A stretch of DNA of 64,000 nucleotides from Armatimonadota bacterium (GTDB lineage: Bacteria; Armatimonadota; UBA5829; DSUL01): NCBI GenBank assembly GCA_025998755.1, contig AP024674.1, forward strand, positions 1,664,162 to 1,728,161, read 5' to 3'. A program made the position numbers and the translations under genes. The notes beneath the pieces are model-generated. The model did no database searches and was not told the DNA's origin. It saw nothing but the letters and a program-made list of their open reading frames with translations. Positions 50,201-58,231 of this stretch are shown in pieces (the first letter of the stretch is position 1; each line of letters opens with the position of its first letter).

Positions 50201-50599
50201 CTGATCGTCATTCAGGCTGCCGTTGCGCTGCACAGAGTATTTGAACGTGGTGATGGGCACCAGCTTCCAGGCGCCGTTCTGTCCTCTGGCGAACTCCGCT
50301 CCTCCCGCCGCGCTAACCACCATCCGGAAGGAGTGTTCGTCCAGGCCGGAGGGGTCCGCGCGGTCGGTGTGAAAGTAGACAGCCACCGCGTCATCGCCAT
50401 CCGCCACGGGGGCGTTGGGCGCGCGGGACGCGCCCTGAATGTCCGGGTCGTTGACGTCAAATGCTGCGTAGAAGAACGAGGAATCCCAGGTGGTGAAGAT
50501 GCGGACTCTGTCGGTCCGCGCGCGCCCGAGCACGGGGAGAGCCGCCGCCAGCAGGGCGATCGCCCAGAGAGCGGCGACGAGATACTTGCTTTGCTTCAT
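47213..50599 (-). CDS. Large secreted protein with CBM9-like domain and Ig-like repeats
   Basis: A 1128-residue secreted protein. The signal peptide is YLVAALWAIALLAAALPVLG. Residues about 30-205 resemble a family 9 carbohydrate-binding domain (WDSSFFYAAFDVNDPDI, YSVEVAVPWKELGIE). A central domain of unknown type (about 250-540) follows, then three Ig-like repeats with the NxGxxxW pattern (NSGARSW, NDGTDTW and NTGTAVW, about 560-890) and a C-terminal beta domain (WRWISFKYPPKGPG). I see no clear catalytic residues. It starts 10 nt after the aminotransferase gene on the same strand. It probably binds polysaccharide outside the cell. Confidence 0.7.
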   Translation of the reverse strand: MKQSKYLVAALWAIALLAAALPVLGRARTDRVRIFTTWDSSFFYAAFDVNDPDIQGASRAPNAPVADGDDAVAVYFHTDRADPSGLDEHSFRMVVSAAGGAEFARGQNGAWKLVPITTFKYSVQRNGSLNDDQDDDVGYSVEVAVPWKELGIEADVGTALRFNAAIWLAGEHRGFVSLSPEAARGGSLDDPSLWLELWLRGPVQPLLARSEGRVLANRVAVRPPVVDGRISPGEYPEKGVLELEKPPLAQAVRVFRDIPVESLVFAEYDPDPLGTRPAASLVSKPFGGTGPWTSGLSVAWHRQQMRDALRAGIDALLIRIPAEAGLPAAEVAAVALALAEASGAEGAPRAAPLIRTEHGQTPPAEKLWQAAAALYRQIPVAQRAEVRLPESRGGHACLPVFAGGVLQITAEERDACDADARREFGRGLVWIGGPGSRGVDGILPDPFNADGWAQAPAGEGWIRIGSVTPGFVRPEGYLDHRGQDTLRQAWAALAAQKPDWVVVRTFNGFSDGSAICATSEYGYLAADANALEALRFRGGSELAVTFLSASVAPVIAPGAVSVARVTVRNSGARSWRAAERIQLSYRWYQGGRLYSRGLFTVPLQRDVGIGSVTSFNIGVAAADSDRDPLPEGDWLLVFDLLGPDGRPFSARGARPLAVPVRIGAPPAFAGTALDLSLPPALMSGEMATVTLTLRNDGTDTWKPGGDVQISVLLARAGDGAKLGSATLPLPVEIQPGRIVDVPVTFPVRDNSGRAIAPGADEEILIARVEAAVTRSGQEVGPRTSACIPLVRAYRGASLKPPDVPILTCTYGTPVRFAIQVTNTGTAVWREPTRLVGRLYSLDGVLLLSGAGEGKLKRGIRPGESVSVPVEFRPPAYPGQYVLRWEVEGGLAGTGLPDDRFRGDGVFTHVVTVDGPALEFVDLSAVFDTDVIASPDPLDDARFDAGGAALAAHLVPPLVTPNPSPSDRFAVGLFGGDPPGGPAPAGNPTWRWISFKYPPKGPGMANAMSAKGQSVALPAANCSRVHVLAASSDGPKEAVFGLGYSDGAATARSTVGSWSERTPGGVVAWEMPGRMRQASFEAQRAWLYDVILQADAGRPLSSLKLPDDPSIKVLAITLEKAESAPAGRR

Positions 50600-50609
50600 T
50601 CCAGCCCCA

Positions 50610-51785
50610 TCATCCCACGGCCACAGCCCGTGGAAGCGACTTCACAAAATCGGCGATCCGGCTGGCGGCCTCTTCGATCCGGTCAATGGCGGTGGCGTAA
50701 GATGCCCGTACGTATCCTTCTCCGCATTCGCCGAATGCGCTTCCCGGCACTACCACCACCCGCTTTTCATACAGCAGCCGCTCCGCGAACTCCTCGGAGC
50801 TCAGCCCGAAATCTTTGACGGATGGAAACGCGTAAAAGGCGCCCCCCGGATCCATACACGGCATCCCGCAATCGTTGAAGCGCTTGACGATCAGCCGGCG
50901 GCGGCGGTTGTATTCGTCCCGCATCTCCCGGACGCTGTCCTCTCCGTCGCGAAGGGCTTCGATGGCCGCCTTCTGGGCGGTGATGGGCGCGCACAGGGTC
51001 ACATACTGATGGATCTTCATCATCGCTTCGATAACGTCCGGAGGTCCGGCCGCATACCCGATGCGCAGCCCCGTCATCGCATACGATTTACTGAATCCCC
51101 CCAGAAGGATGGTGCGGTCATAGGCTCCGTCCAGAGCCGCCACGCAGACGTGCGGGGCACGGTAGACCAGCCGATCGTAAATCTCATCCGAGACGACAAA
51201 GATATCCGCCTCCCGGGCGATGTCCACGATCTTTTGCAATGTCTCCCGGTCCGCCACAGCACCAGTGGGGTTTGACGGGAACGCCACCAACACCGCCTTC
51301 GTCCGTGGGGTGATGGCCGCGCGGAATTGCTCCGGGGTGGGAACGAAACCCTGTTCCACCGTCGTCGGCACGTGGACGGGAACGCCGTGGGAGAAGGAGA
51401 CGCACGGTCCGTAAGAAACGTAACACGGGTCGAAGATGACCACCTCGTCCCCCGGATCCAGAATGGCCCGGAACACCAGGTCCAGCGCCTCGCTCACCCC
51501 CACCGTCACCAGCACCTGATTCACCGGCGAGTAGCCCACGCCGTACAGGCGCTCCAGATGCTGGCAGATCAGCTCCCGCAGCTCCAGCATCCCCCAGTTG
51601 GAGGTGTAGTTCGTGTGCCCCTTCTCCAGCGACCAGATGCAAGCTTCCCGCATGTTCCAGGGGGTGGCGAAATCGGGCTCGCCGACTCCCAGCGAGATGA
51701 CATCCGTCATCTCGGCGACGATGTCGAAGAACTTGCGGATGCCCGATGCGCGGACACCCTGGACATGTTTGGCGACACTCAACAT
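50610..51785 (-). CDS. PLP-dependent aminotransferase (class I/II)
   Basis: A 391-residue fold-type I aminotransferase of the aspartate/alanine group. Motifs include ISLGVGEPDFATP, the N-terminal FPSNPTGAV, VVSDEIYDRLVY, and the PLP lysine in GGFSKSYAMTGLRIGY. It lies 63 nt downstream of the Lrp-type regulator. In Bacillus subtilis a similar pair (AlaR and the alanine transaminase AlaT) is known, so alanine is a plausible substrate; this is inference from context. The gene is followed 10 nt later by the large secreted protein. Confidence 0.92.
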   Translation of the reverse strand: MLSVAKHVQGVRASGIRKFFDIVAEMTDVISLGVGEPDFATPWNMREACIWSLEKGHTNYTSNWGMLELRELICQHLERLYGVGYSPVNQVLVTVGVSEALDLVFRAILDPGDEVVIFDPCYVSYGPCVSFSHGVPVHVPTTVEQGFVPTPEQFRAAITPRTKAVLVAFPSNPTGAVADRETLQKIVDIAREADIFVVSDEIYDRLVYRAPHVCVAALDGAYDRTILLGGFSKSYAMTGLRIGYAAGPPDVIEAMMKIHQYVTLCAPITAQKAAIEALRDGEDSVREMRDEYNRRRRLIVKRFNDCGMPCMDPGGAFYAFPSVKDFGLSSEEFAERLLYEKRVVVVPGSAFGECGEGYVRASYATAIDRIEEAASRIADFVKSLPRAVAVG

Positions 51786-51848
51786 GCGTGCGAAGCCCCG
51801 TCAGCAACCGGATGGGAATCCGGGAAGGCTTTCAGCGGAGATCCGGCG

Positions 51849-52337
51849 TCACAGCGTGACGGCCAGCCGATGGTCCTCCTCAGCCTCTGCGAAGATCTCC
51901 CGGTCCTCCTTATAGCGCCGCAGCACGAAATGCGTCGCTGTGGACTGGACGCGGTCTATGGTGGCCAGCTTGTCGTAGACGAAGTTCGCCACCTCCTGCA
52001 TCGTGGAACCCTGCACCATCACCCGCAGATCGTGGTCTCCGCTGACCAGATAAACGGCCGTGACTTCAGGAAACTTGTAGATGCGCTCGGCCACATCGTC
52101 GAAGCCGAAGCCTCGCGTTGGGGTGACCTTGACGTCAATGAACGCGAACACGCGCTCCTCGCCGGCCTTGTCCCAGTGCACCACAGCCTTGTAGCGGCGG
52201 ATGATTCCGTCCTGTTCAGCCTTGCGTATGACGGCTTCGATCTCTTCCACGGGACGGCCCAGCATGTCCGCCACCTGCGCCGCCGTCAGCCGTCCATCTT
52301 TTTCGAGGATTCTGAGGATCTCGTGAAGGTCTTTCAA
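51849..52337 (-). CDS. Lrp/AsnC-family transcriptional regulator
   Basis: A 162-residue regulator with an N-terminal winged helix-turn-helix (ILEKDGRLTAAQVADMLGRP) and a C-terminal RAM ligand-binding domain (AVYLVSGDHDLRVMVQG). Lrp-type proteins sense amino acids and form octamers on DNA. Its position before an aminotransferase gene suggests local control of amino-acid metabolism. TTG start. A consensus promoter (TTGACA-17-TATATT) precedes it and probably serves the downstream genes too. Confidence 0.92.
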   Translation of the reverse strand: MKDLHEILRILEKDGRLTAAQVADMLGRPVEEIEAVIRKAEQDGIIRRYKAVVHWDKAGEERVFAFIDVKVTPTRGFGFDDVAERIYKFPEVTAVYLVSGDHDLRVMVQGSTMQEVANFVYDKLATIDRVQSTATHFVLRRYKEDREIFAEAEEDHRLAVTL

Positions 52338-52375
52338 GTCCGGTCCGTGACTCTCCCCGGGGTGGTTTCGTGCTC

Positions 52376-52404
52376 AATATAGCTCACTGACCTCCCTCTG
52401 TCAA
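52376..52404 (-). promoter_or_regulatory. Promoter of the lrp-aminotransferase unit
   Basis: TTGACA (52404-52399) and TATATT (52381-52376) with a 17-nt spacer, about 39 nt before the lrp start. The dicarboxylate symporter gene ends 22 nt upstream. Confidence 0.7.
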
Positions 52405-52426
52405 ACCGGGCAACCTGCCCCCGGTT

Positions 52427-53980
52427 TCACAGACTCTCCTCCGCCTCGTCATCCTCTTCGGGGCGGATGGAGGGGTTCCAGGTCTGTACGACGCGGCAGG
52501 CGCTGGCGTCGCCGTATACGTTCACTGCTGTCCGAAGCATGTCCAGAGGGCGGTCAATGGCCAGCAACAGTCCTATGCCGGTCAGCGGCAGACCCACCGC
52601 CGCAAGAACCAGAGCCATGGTGACAAGTCCGGCGCTCGGAATGCCTGCCGCTCCCACCGCCGCGAGCATGGCGGTGAAGGCCACAATGACCTGCTGCCCG
52701 ACGCTCAGGTCCACGCCGAACGCCTGCGCGAAGAACAGGACGGCGCACGCCTCGTACAGCGCCGTGCCATCCATGTTGGCAGTGGCGCCCACCGGGATGA
52801 CGAAGCTGGAGATGCGCCGCGAGACGTTCATCTCGCCAACTGCTGAGAGAGTCACCGGAAGCGTTGCACTGGAGCTCGCCGTGCTGAACGCCGTTGTCAG
52901 GAACGGTGCGGAGCGTCGCAGGAACTCAAGGGGAGAATACCGTCCCGGCCACCAGACCAGCAGCGTCAGCACTCCCATGTGGATCAGCAGGCCCGCCGCC
53001 ACGCAGAAGGCGAATTTCCCCAGACTGCCCGCCAGTGTCACCAGATAGTCCGGCGTCTGGATGGCGATGAAATACCCCAGGAGGGCGCCAACGCCCATGG
53101 GCGCGAGCGACATCACCCACCCGATGAGCACGTATACGATGCCGTTCAATCCCTCAAAGAACCGTAGCACCGTGTGGGCCCGTTCCTGCCCCAGCTTCAG
53201 GATGGCCAGCGCGGTCAGAATGGTGAAGAACAGCATCCCCAACACATCGAAGCGCGCCATCGCCTCCACCGGGTTGGGAGGCACGATCCGAAGCAACAGG
53301 TCGGCCACCGTGGGGGGACTCTCGGCCAACCCGGCTTCTCCTGCCGCCGCGCGCAGATCCAGCCCGTCTCCCGGCCGGACAATGTTCACCAGCACCAGCC
53401 CAATGCAACACGCGATCAGCATCGTGACCACGTAGTAGGCCACCGTCTGCCCGCCGATGCGCCCCATCTTCTGCAAATCCCCCAGGCTGGCCACCCCGAT
53501 CAGCACGGTCGAGACAATCAGGGGGACGATGAGCATCTTCAGCATGCGCAAGAACAGCTCGCCAAGGATATACAAGACCCGCGTCGGGGTGGGCAGAAGG
53601 GTGACGCCGCGACGCTCATCCACGCGCAGATCTTGCACAGGCTTTCTCAGCGATTCGGAAAGGCGCGCCGCTCCTTCCTGAAGACTCAGCCCGGCCAGAT
53701 GCACCCGCTTTCCGTCCGGAAGTGACACGTCACCCACCGTCTGGCCCCGCTCCAGCCAGGCCGTTCCCTTTTCGCCGGATTGCGTGACCACATCTATGGT
53801 CTTCTCCGGCCGCGTGGCGTCGGCCACCTTTAGCCCGATGGTGGAGCCATCGGCAAGCCTTGGTGTCAGACGGTCGCCGGGCTGGATGCCCACGGGGAAG
53901 AATCGCATCAGCAGCAGACCGGCCACGCAGCCGACCAGCATTCCCAGAAGGATTCTGGTGGTCAGTCCTTTGGTGCTCAT
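52427..53980 (-). CDS. Dicarboxylate/amino acid:cation symporter with extra periplasmic domain
   Basis: A 517-residue DAACS-family transporter (GltP/DctA type). Family marks are the serine-rich FSTASSSATLPVTL loop, the NMDGTALYEA motif, and ALDI-type hairpin residues further on. Unusually, about 100 residues (31-130) are inserted between the first membrane span and LYILGELFLRMLKML; this stretch is soluble, beta-rich and without Cys, and should lie outside the membrane. Typical members have only a short loop there. The substrate is probably glutamate, aspartate or C4-dicarboxylates. No ligand can be read from the sequence. Confidence 0.9.
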   Translation of the reverse strand: MSTKGLTTRILLGMLVGCVAGLLLMRFFPVGIQPGDRLTPRLADGSTIGLKVADATRPEKTIDVVTQSGEKGTAWLERGQTVGDVSLPDGKRVHLAGLSLQEGAARLSESLRKPVQDLRVDERRGVTLLPTPTRVLYILGELFLRMLKMLIVPLIVSTVLIGVASLGDLQKMGRIGGQTVAYYVVTMLIACCIGLVLVNIVRPGDGLDLRAAAGEAGLAESPPTVADLLLRIVPPNPVEAMARFDVLGMLFFTILTALAILKLGQERAHTVLRFFEGLNGIVYVLIGWVMSLAPMGVGALLGYFIAIQTPDYLVTLAGSLGKFAFCVAAGLLIHMGVLTLLVWWPGRYSPLEFLRRSAPFLTTAFSTASSSATLPVTLSAVGEMNVSRRISSFVIPVGATANMDGTALYEACAVLFFAQAFGVDLSVGQQVIVAFTAMLAAVGAAGIPSAGLVTMALVLAAVGLPLTGIGLLLAIDRPLDMLRTAVNVYGDASACRVVQTWNPSIRPEEDDEAEESL

Positions 53981-54068
53981 AGGTTCAGAAGAAAGAGGGG
54001 GCGCTTACGGACCGCGACCGGCAGGCAGGGATGTGGGTAGACGCCGCCTTCTGCAAAGAAACCGCCAC

Positions 54069-54386
54069 TCAGTTGACCGCCAGCTCCGCCAGTATAACCC
54101 TTCGCGCGGTCTCCAGCAGGTCTTCCGGGACAAACAGCGCGGCCGTCGTGCTGAGCGGCTCCATCAGCAACGACATCCCTTCAACGCCAAGGGGAAGCTC
54201 CAGCCTCCAGGGGATCCCCGAGAGTTCCAGCCGGGCGGCCAGCATCCGCATCCACTGGGCGTCAGCGGATTCCGCCAGCAGCGCGTCGCGGACGCACTGC
54301 CGGCTGGCATCCTGTCCAGATTCGCACCCGCAGCATCCATCCCGATAACCTGCGGGAAGCCCACCGCACACGGAACAGGTTCGCAT
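54069..54386 (-). CDS. Small Cys-rich DUF2007-like protein
   Basis: A 105-residue protein. The start has CSVCGG and a CCGC pair, a possible zinc site (Cys-x2-Cys...Cys-Cys-x-Cys). The C-terminal half (LLMEPLSTTAALFVPEDLLE) resembles the small DUF2007-type domain. I cannot name a function. The ATG at 54386 is preceded by GGGAGG. It lies 59 nt after nrdR on the same strand and 88 nt before the symporter gene. Confidence 0.55.
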   Translation of the reverse strand: MRTCSVCGGLPAGYRDGCCGCESGQDASRQCVRDALLAESADAQWMRMLAARLELSGIPWRLELPLGVEGMSLLMEPLSTTAALFVPEDLLETARRVILAELAVN

Positions 54387-54445
54387 CTCATCCTCCCTGA
54401 TGAAGCCTTCCAGCCTGCCCTTCCCTCCATCCGGGCGGGCCCGCG

Positions 54446-54991
54446 TCATGCGCCGGGTACCGGAGAATGCCGGTCCCTGCTGGATGGTTCTTCGTCCGTG
54501 TCCTGTTCGCCTTCCTCCGTCGCTCTGCGAGACCGTGACCGCCTGCTCGATAGAGCGTTGACCACTTCCTTGAACTGCTCCACGTCCTCGAACTCCCAGT
54601 ATACGGACGCGAAGCGGACAAAGGCCACCTGGTCCAGCTCGCGCAGTTTCTCGATGACCAGCTCGCCGATCTCCCGGGAGCTCACCTCCCGCGTCGGCCG
54701 GCTGCGGAAAACCATCTCGATCTCATCCACGGCGCGCTCAAGGTCTTCCGTGCTGACCGGCCTCTTCTCGCAAGCGGTGCTCATCCCTCTAAGGATCTTG
54801 CGGCGGTCGAAGGGCTCGCGGCCTTGGTCCTTCTTGATGACCACCAACTGCCGCTCTTCGATCTCCTCGAAGGTGTTGAACCGTCCTTGGCAACGGAGGC
54901 ATTCGCGGCGGCGTTTGATGGATTCGCCGTCCTTGACGGTCCGCGAGTCCAGTACGCGGTCTTCCTGGTGCCCGCAGTAGGGGCATTTCAT
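54446..54991 (-). CDS. nrdR: Transcriptional repressor NrdR
   Basis: A 181-residue repressor of ribonucleotide reductase genes. The N-terminal zinc ribbon is CPYCGHQEDRVLDSRTVKDG with the second Cys pair in RRECLRCQGRF. The ATP-cone follows (VIKKDQGREPFDRRKILRGM). The C-terminus has an extra charged Ser/Arg/Glu tail (about residues 148-181) beyond the usual length of about 150. No ribonucleotide reductase gene is in the window. Its own promoter contains a perfect 10-bp palindrome. Confidence 0.96.
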   Translation of the reverse strand: MKCPYCGHQEDRVLDSRTVKDGESIKRRRECLRCQGRFNTFEEIEERQLVVIKKDQGREPFDRRKILRGMSTACEKRPVSTEDLERAVDEIEMVFRSRPTREVSSREIGELVIEKLRELDQVAFVRFASVYWEFEDVEQFKEVVNALSSRRSRSRRATEEGEQDTDEEPSSRDRHSPVPGA

Positions 54992-55037
54992 CGTGGCATC
55001 GCCCTTCGTCCTGAATGGCCTGCGGCAGTATCACGGT

Positions 55038-55067
55038 ACCGTAACACGCACACCCGCTCCCTGTCAA
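55038..55067 (-). promoter_or_regulatory. Candidate nrdR promoter with palindrome
   Basis: TTGACA (55067-55062) and TACGGT (55043-55038) with an 18-nt spacer. The -10 overlaps the palindrome ACGGTACCGT (55033-55042), a possible operator. It does not look like a standard NrdR box. The 234-bp gap here has no gene. Confidence 0.35.
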
Positions 55068-55225
55068 CAGCGCGTCCACCCATTGCCCAGTCTGCCGCGT
55101 TGATGGAGCGGCGCGTCTGCTCCGCCACCGTGGGAGGTGTGACGGGAAGAGGTTCCCGGAGCATCGGATCCGTCACCCTCTCGCCAGATGACCCAGCCAG
55201 TGCAGATTGCACACAGCCCGATGCC

Positions 55226-56146
55226 TTACCAGACATCCGCTCCCAACCAGGTTTCAAGGATCTGAGACGGGCGCGGGGGATGCAGCAGCATGGCCCGTTC
55301 CTCATCCTCCGAGAGATGTCTCCTGCTAACCACGCCGATCAGCTCGGATTCCCTCACCGGTACGCCTCTTCTGCGGGCGGCACGCTCGATGAAGTCGAAC
55401 ACCTGCCGGGGACGGCAGCGGTCCGGGCGGGTAATATTGGTGGAGACCTGGGCAACCCCGCGCGAGTGCAACAGAAAGCCCAAGGCCTTCACACCTTCGA
55501 AGTCCTCTCCCAGATCCCGCCGCCTCCGCAGTTCCGCCGCGATGTCCCTAGCCGCACGAATATCCGGCACGGCAAGGTTTACATTGAAGGCCACCAACGG
55601 TCCCCGGGCACCGACCGCCACCGCTCCCGCAGACGGATGGAAGCGCCGCGGGCCGAAATCCGGCGAAAGCTCCCCCTCAAGCAGATCACCCAGTCCAGAG
55701 CGGCCGATGCGCCGCACGGCAGCCAGATCCCGTCGCTCCGGCGCGGTTGCGCTCTCCTCGTACAGGTAGACCGGCAGACCCAGACCCTCCGCCAGCCTGG
55801 CTGCCAGATCGCGGCTCAGCGCAACGGCGCGATCCATGCGCATTCCGCGCAGAGGCACCAGGGGGCAGACGTCCATCGCCCCGAAACGAGGGTGCTCCCC
55901 GGCATGGCTTCGCAGGTCTATCCGGCGCACCGCGGCCTCCGCCGCGCTGACAAGCGATCGCAGCACAGCCTCCGGCGAGCCGAACAGGGCGATCACGGCG
56001 CGGTTGTGATCCGGGTCCATGGACGCATCCATCACCGTGGCGCCACTCCTGGACGCTGCATCCGCGATCTCACGAAGGACGTCTTCGTCTCGTCCCTCGC
56101 TGAAGTTCGGAACCGCCAGCAACAACTCTCCTGCAGGGAGACTCAT
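55226..56146 (-). CDS. ftcD: Glutamate formimidoyltransferase
   Basis: A 306-residue enzyme moving the formimino group from formiminoglutamate to tetrahydrofolate, in histidine breakdown. It begins LLAVPNFSEGRDEDVL, with MDPDHNRAVIALFG, RSHAGEHPRFGAMDVCPLVP and GPLVAFNVNL following, all typical. It has only the transferase domain: the cyclodeaminase part of bifunctional FtcD is absent. The ATG at 56146 follows GGAGGAGCG. No other hut genes lie nearby, so it may serve folate one-carbon metabolism more broadly. Confidence 0.92.
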   Translation of the reverse strand: MSLPAGELLLAVPNFSEGRDEDVLREIADAASRSGATVMDASMDPDHNRAVIALFGSPEAVLRSLVSAAEAAVRRIDLRSHAGEHPRFGAMDVCPLVPLRGMRMDRAVALSRDLAARLAEGLGLPVYLYEESATAPERRDLAAVRRIGRSGLGDLLEGELSPDFGPRRFHPSAGAVAVGARGPLVAFNVNLAVPDIRAARDIAAELRRRRDLGEDFEGVKALGFLLHSRGVAQVSTNITRPDRCRPRQVFDFIERAARRRGVPVRESELIGVVSRRHLSEDEERAMLLHPPRPSQILETWLGADVW

Positions 56147-56233
56147 CGTCGTGGAACGCTCCTCCGTACACCAACAGGGCAGCCGCTCCTGCCGGAGCCG
56201 GCTGCCCGTCAATCCGTCCGCGGATCTGCCCCT

Positions 56234-58162
56234 TCAGGCCACGCCCGGCTCCAGCCGGGGAGCAGCCTCCGGCGCGGGGCGCGGCTCCTCCTGAGCGGCC
56301 GGTTGACCACCTCCCGCATCGCCCGGTCCCTGGGGCTGAACCAGTCTCTTGGTGCTCAGACCCGCCATCAACCTCTCGAACTCCTCACGCTCGATGGTCT
56401 CACGCTCGAGAAGCAGTTCAGAGATCTCATCCATCTTCGCGCGGTGCTCGGTCAGAATGCTCATCGCCCGGTCATAGCACGACTCGATGATGCGGCGGAC
56501 TTCCGCATCGATCTTCTCCGCCACCTCCTCGGAGTAGTTGCGATCCTCCATGATGTCGCGCCCCAGAAACGGATTTCCGTGGCGCCGCCCCAGCGTAATG
56601 GGCCCAAGCTCCTCGCTCATTCCATACTCACAGACCATCCTCCGGGCGATGTCCGTGGCGCGGTCCAGGTCGTTGTTGGCTCCCGTAGTCATCTGGTTGA
56701 ACACAATCTGCTCCGCCGCGCGACCGCCCAGCAGCCCCGTGATGTCATCCAGGAGCTCATCGCGGGTGGTCAGATATTTGTCCTCGCCCGGCAGAGCCAT
56801 GGTGTAGCCCAGCGCCAGACCCCTGGGCAATATGGAGACTTTGTGCACAGGGTCTCCGTTCGGCAGCAGCTCCATAACCAGGGCATGTCCCACCTCGTGA
56901 TAGGCGACGACCCGTTTCTCCTTCTCACTGATGAGGCGGCTGCGGCGCTCCGGTCCGGCGATGACACGGTCCACGGATGCTTCGAACTCGTCCATGGTGA
57001 TCTTGGTCTTGTCGCGGCGAGCGGCAAGCAGGGCTGCCTCATTCACCAGATTGGCAAGATCCGCCCCCGAGAACCCCGGTGTGCGGCGCGCCAGCGAATC
57101 CAGGTTCACGTCATCCGCCAGCGGCTTTCCGCGGGTGTGCACCTGCAGGATAGCCTTGCGCCCTTCGGCATCCGGATTATCCACCACCACCCGGCGGTCG
57201 AACCGCCCCGGTCGCAGCAGAGCGGGATCCAGCACATCGGGACGGTTCGTGGCTGCGATGAGGATGACGCCGGAATTCGGGTCAAAGCCATCCATTTCGA
57301 CCAGCAGCTGATTCAGGGTCTGCTCCCTCTCATCGTGGCCGCCACCCAGACCGGCGCCCCGCTGGCGGCCCACCGCGTCAATCTCGTCAATGAAGACCAG
57401 GCTGGGCCGGTTCGCCTTGGCGGTGTCGAACAGATCGCGCACGCGGGATGCTCCGACGCCCACAAACATTTCCACGAAGTCCGACCCGCTGATATGGAAG
57501 AAAGGCACGCCGGCCTCTCCGGCCACGGCGCGTGCGAGCAGGGTCTTGCCGCTTCCCGGCGGTCCCAGCAGCAGCACCCCCCGCGGGATCTTCGCGCCCA
57601 GGGCCTGGAACTTGCGCGGGTTCTTCAGGAACTCCACAACCTCCTGCAGCTCCTGCTTGGCCTCGTTGACTCCGGCCACGTCGTCGAACGTGACCTTCGG
57701 AACGTTCTCCGTGACGCGTTTGGCGCGGCTGCGCCCGAATGCCATCGCCTGATTGCCTCCCTGCTGCGCTTGCCGCAGGAAGAACATCCACAGCGCGACG
57801 ATCACGATTATGGGCAGGAATGCCAGAAGCAGGTTCTGGATGCTGTCCGAAAGGAGAGGAGGCCGGATCTCAAACTTGACCCCGCTCTTCTTCAGGGTAG
57901 CGTACAGGTCGGCACGATCTCCGGGATCGGGGATGCGGGTGCGATAACGGTTTCCCTTATTATCCTCGAAAAAGAAGGTGTCTTTCTGGATGTAGCCCGA
58001 GTTCACTTCCGGCTGCGGCTTTTCCAGCATGGCCCACAGCTCGCTCAGGCTCTTCTCGGTGCGCTCGGGGCCGGACCCGTTCATGCCCCCGCCCCTGGAG
58101 ATGAACACCACCGCCAGGACCAGACTCAGCACCAGTAGAAGGTTCCGCGTAAACCGGTTCAA
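56234..58162 (-). CDS. ftsH: ATP-dependent zinc metalloprotease FtsH
   Basis: A 642-residue membrane AAA+ protease that degrades membrane and regulatory proteins. It has two membrane spans (about 7-22 and 109-129) around a periplasmic region, the Walker A GPPGSGKT (200-207; Ser replaces the usual Thr), Walker B VFIDEID (256-262), the second region of homology [17 protein letters not shown], and the zinc site HEVGH (422-426). The C-terminus has a Pro/Ala/Glu-rich tail. The TTG start follows GGAGG by 10 nt. It stands alone; ftcD follows 87 nt downstream. Confidence 0.97.
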   Translation of the reverse strand: MNRFTRNLLLVLSLVLAVVFISRGGGMNGSGPERTEKSLSELWAMLEKPQPEVNSGYIQKDTFFFEDNKGNRYRTRIPDPGDRADLYATLKKSGVKFEIRPPLLSDSIQNLLLAFLPIIVIVALWMFFLRQAQQGGNQAMAFGRSRAKRVTENVPKVTFDDVAGVNEAKQELQEVVEFLKNPRKFQALGAKIPRGVLLLGPPGSGKTLLARAVAGEAGVPFFHISGSDFVEMFVGVGASRVRDLFDTAKANRPSLVFIDEIDAVGRQRGAGLGGGHDEREQTLNQLLVEMDGFDPNSGVILIAATNRPDVLDPALLRPGRFDRRVVVDNPDAEGRKAILQVHTRGKPLADDVNLDSLARRTPGFSGADLANLVNEAALLAARRDKTKITMDEFEASVDRVIAGPERRSRLISEKEKRVVAYHEVGHALVMELLPNGDPVHKVSILPRGLALGYTMALPGEDKYLTTRDELLDDITGLLGGRAAEQIVFNQMTTGANNDLDRATDIARRMVCEYGMSEELGPITLGRRHGNPFLGRDIMEDRNYSEEVAEKIDAEVRRIIESCYDRAMSILTEHRAKMDEISELLLERETIEREEFERLMAGLSTKRLVQPQGPGDAGGGQPAAQEEPRPAPEAAPRLEPGVA

Positions 58163-58205
58163 GAGCGATTATCCTCCGAGAGCGCCGCCCGGCCCCCCGT
58201 AATGG

Positions 58206-58211
58206 ATTATA
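58206..58211 (-). promoter_or_regulatory. Candidate ftsH -10 element
   Basis: A perfect TATAAT on the minus strand, 43 nt before the ftsH start. A weak -35 (TTAGTG, 18 nt upstream) would pair with it. Confidence 0.35.
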
Positions 58212-58231
58212 TCACCCGCAACAGGATGCCA

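Noticed and set aside
54824-58138. A 1104-codon plus-strand open frame across nrdR, ftcD and ftsH
   Set aside because: Antisense shadow of recognised genes with complete motifs; low-complexity composition and no ribosome site.
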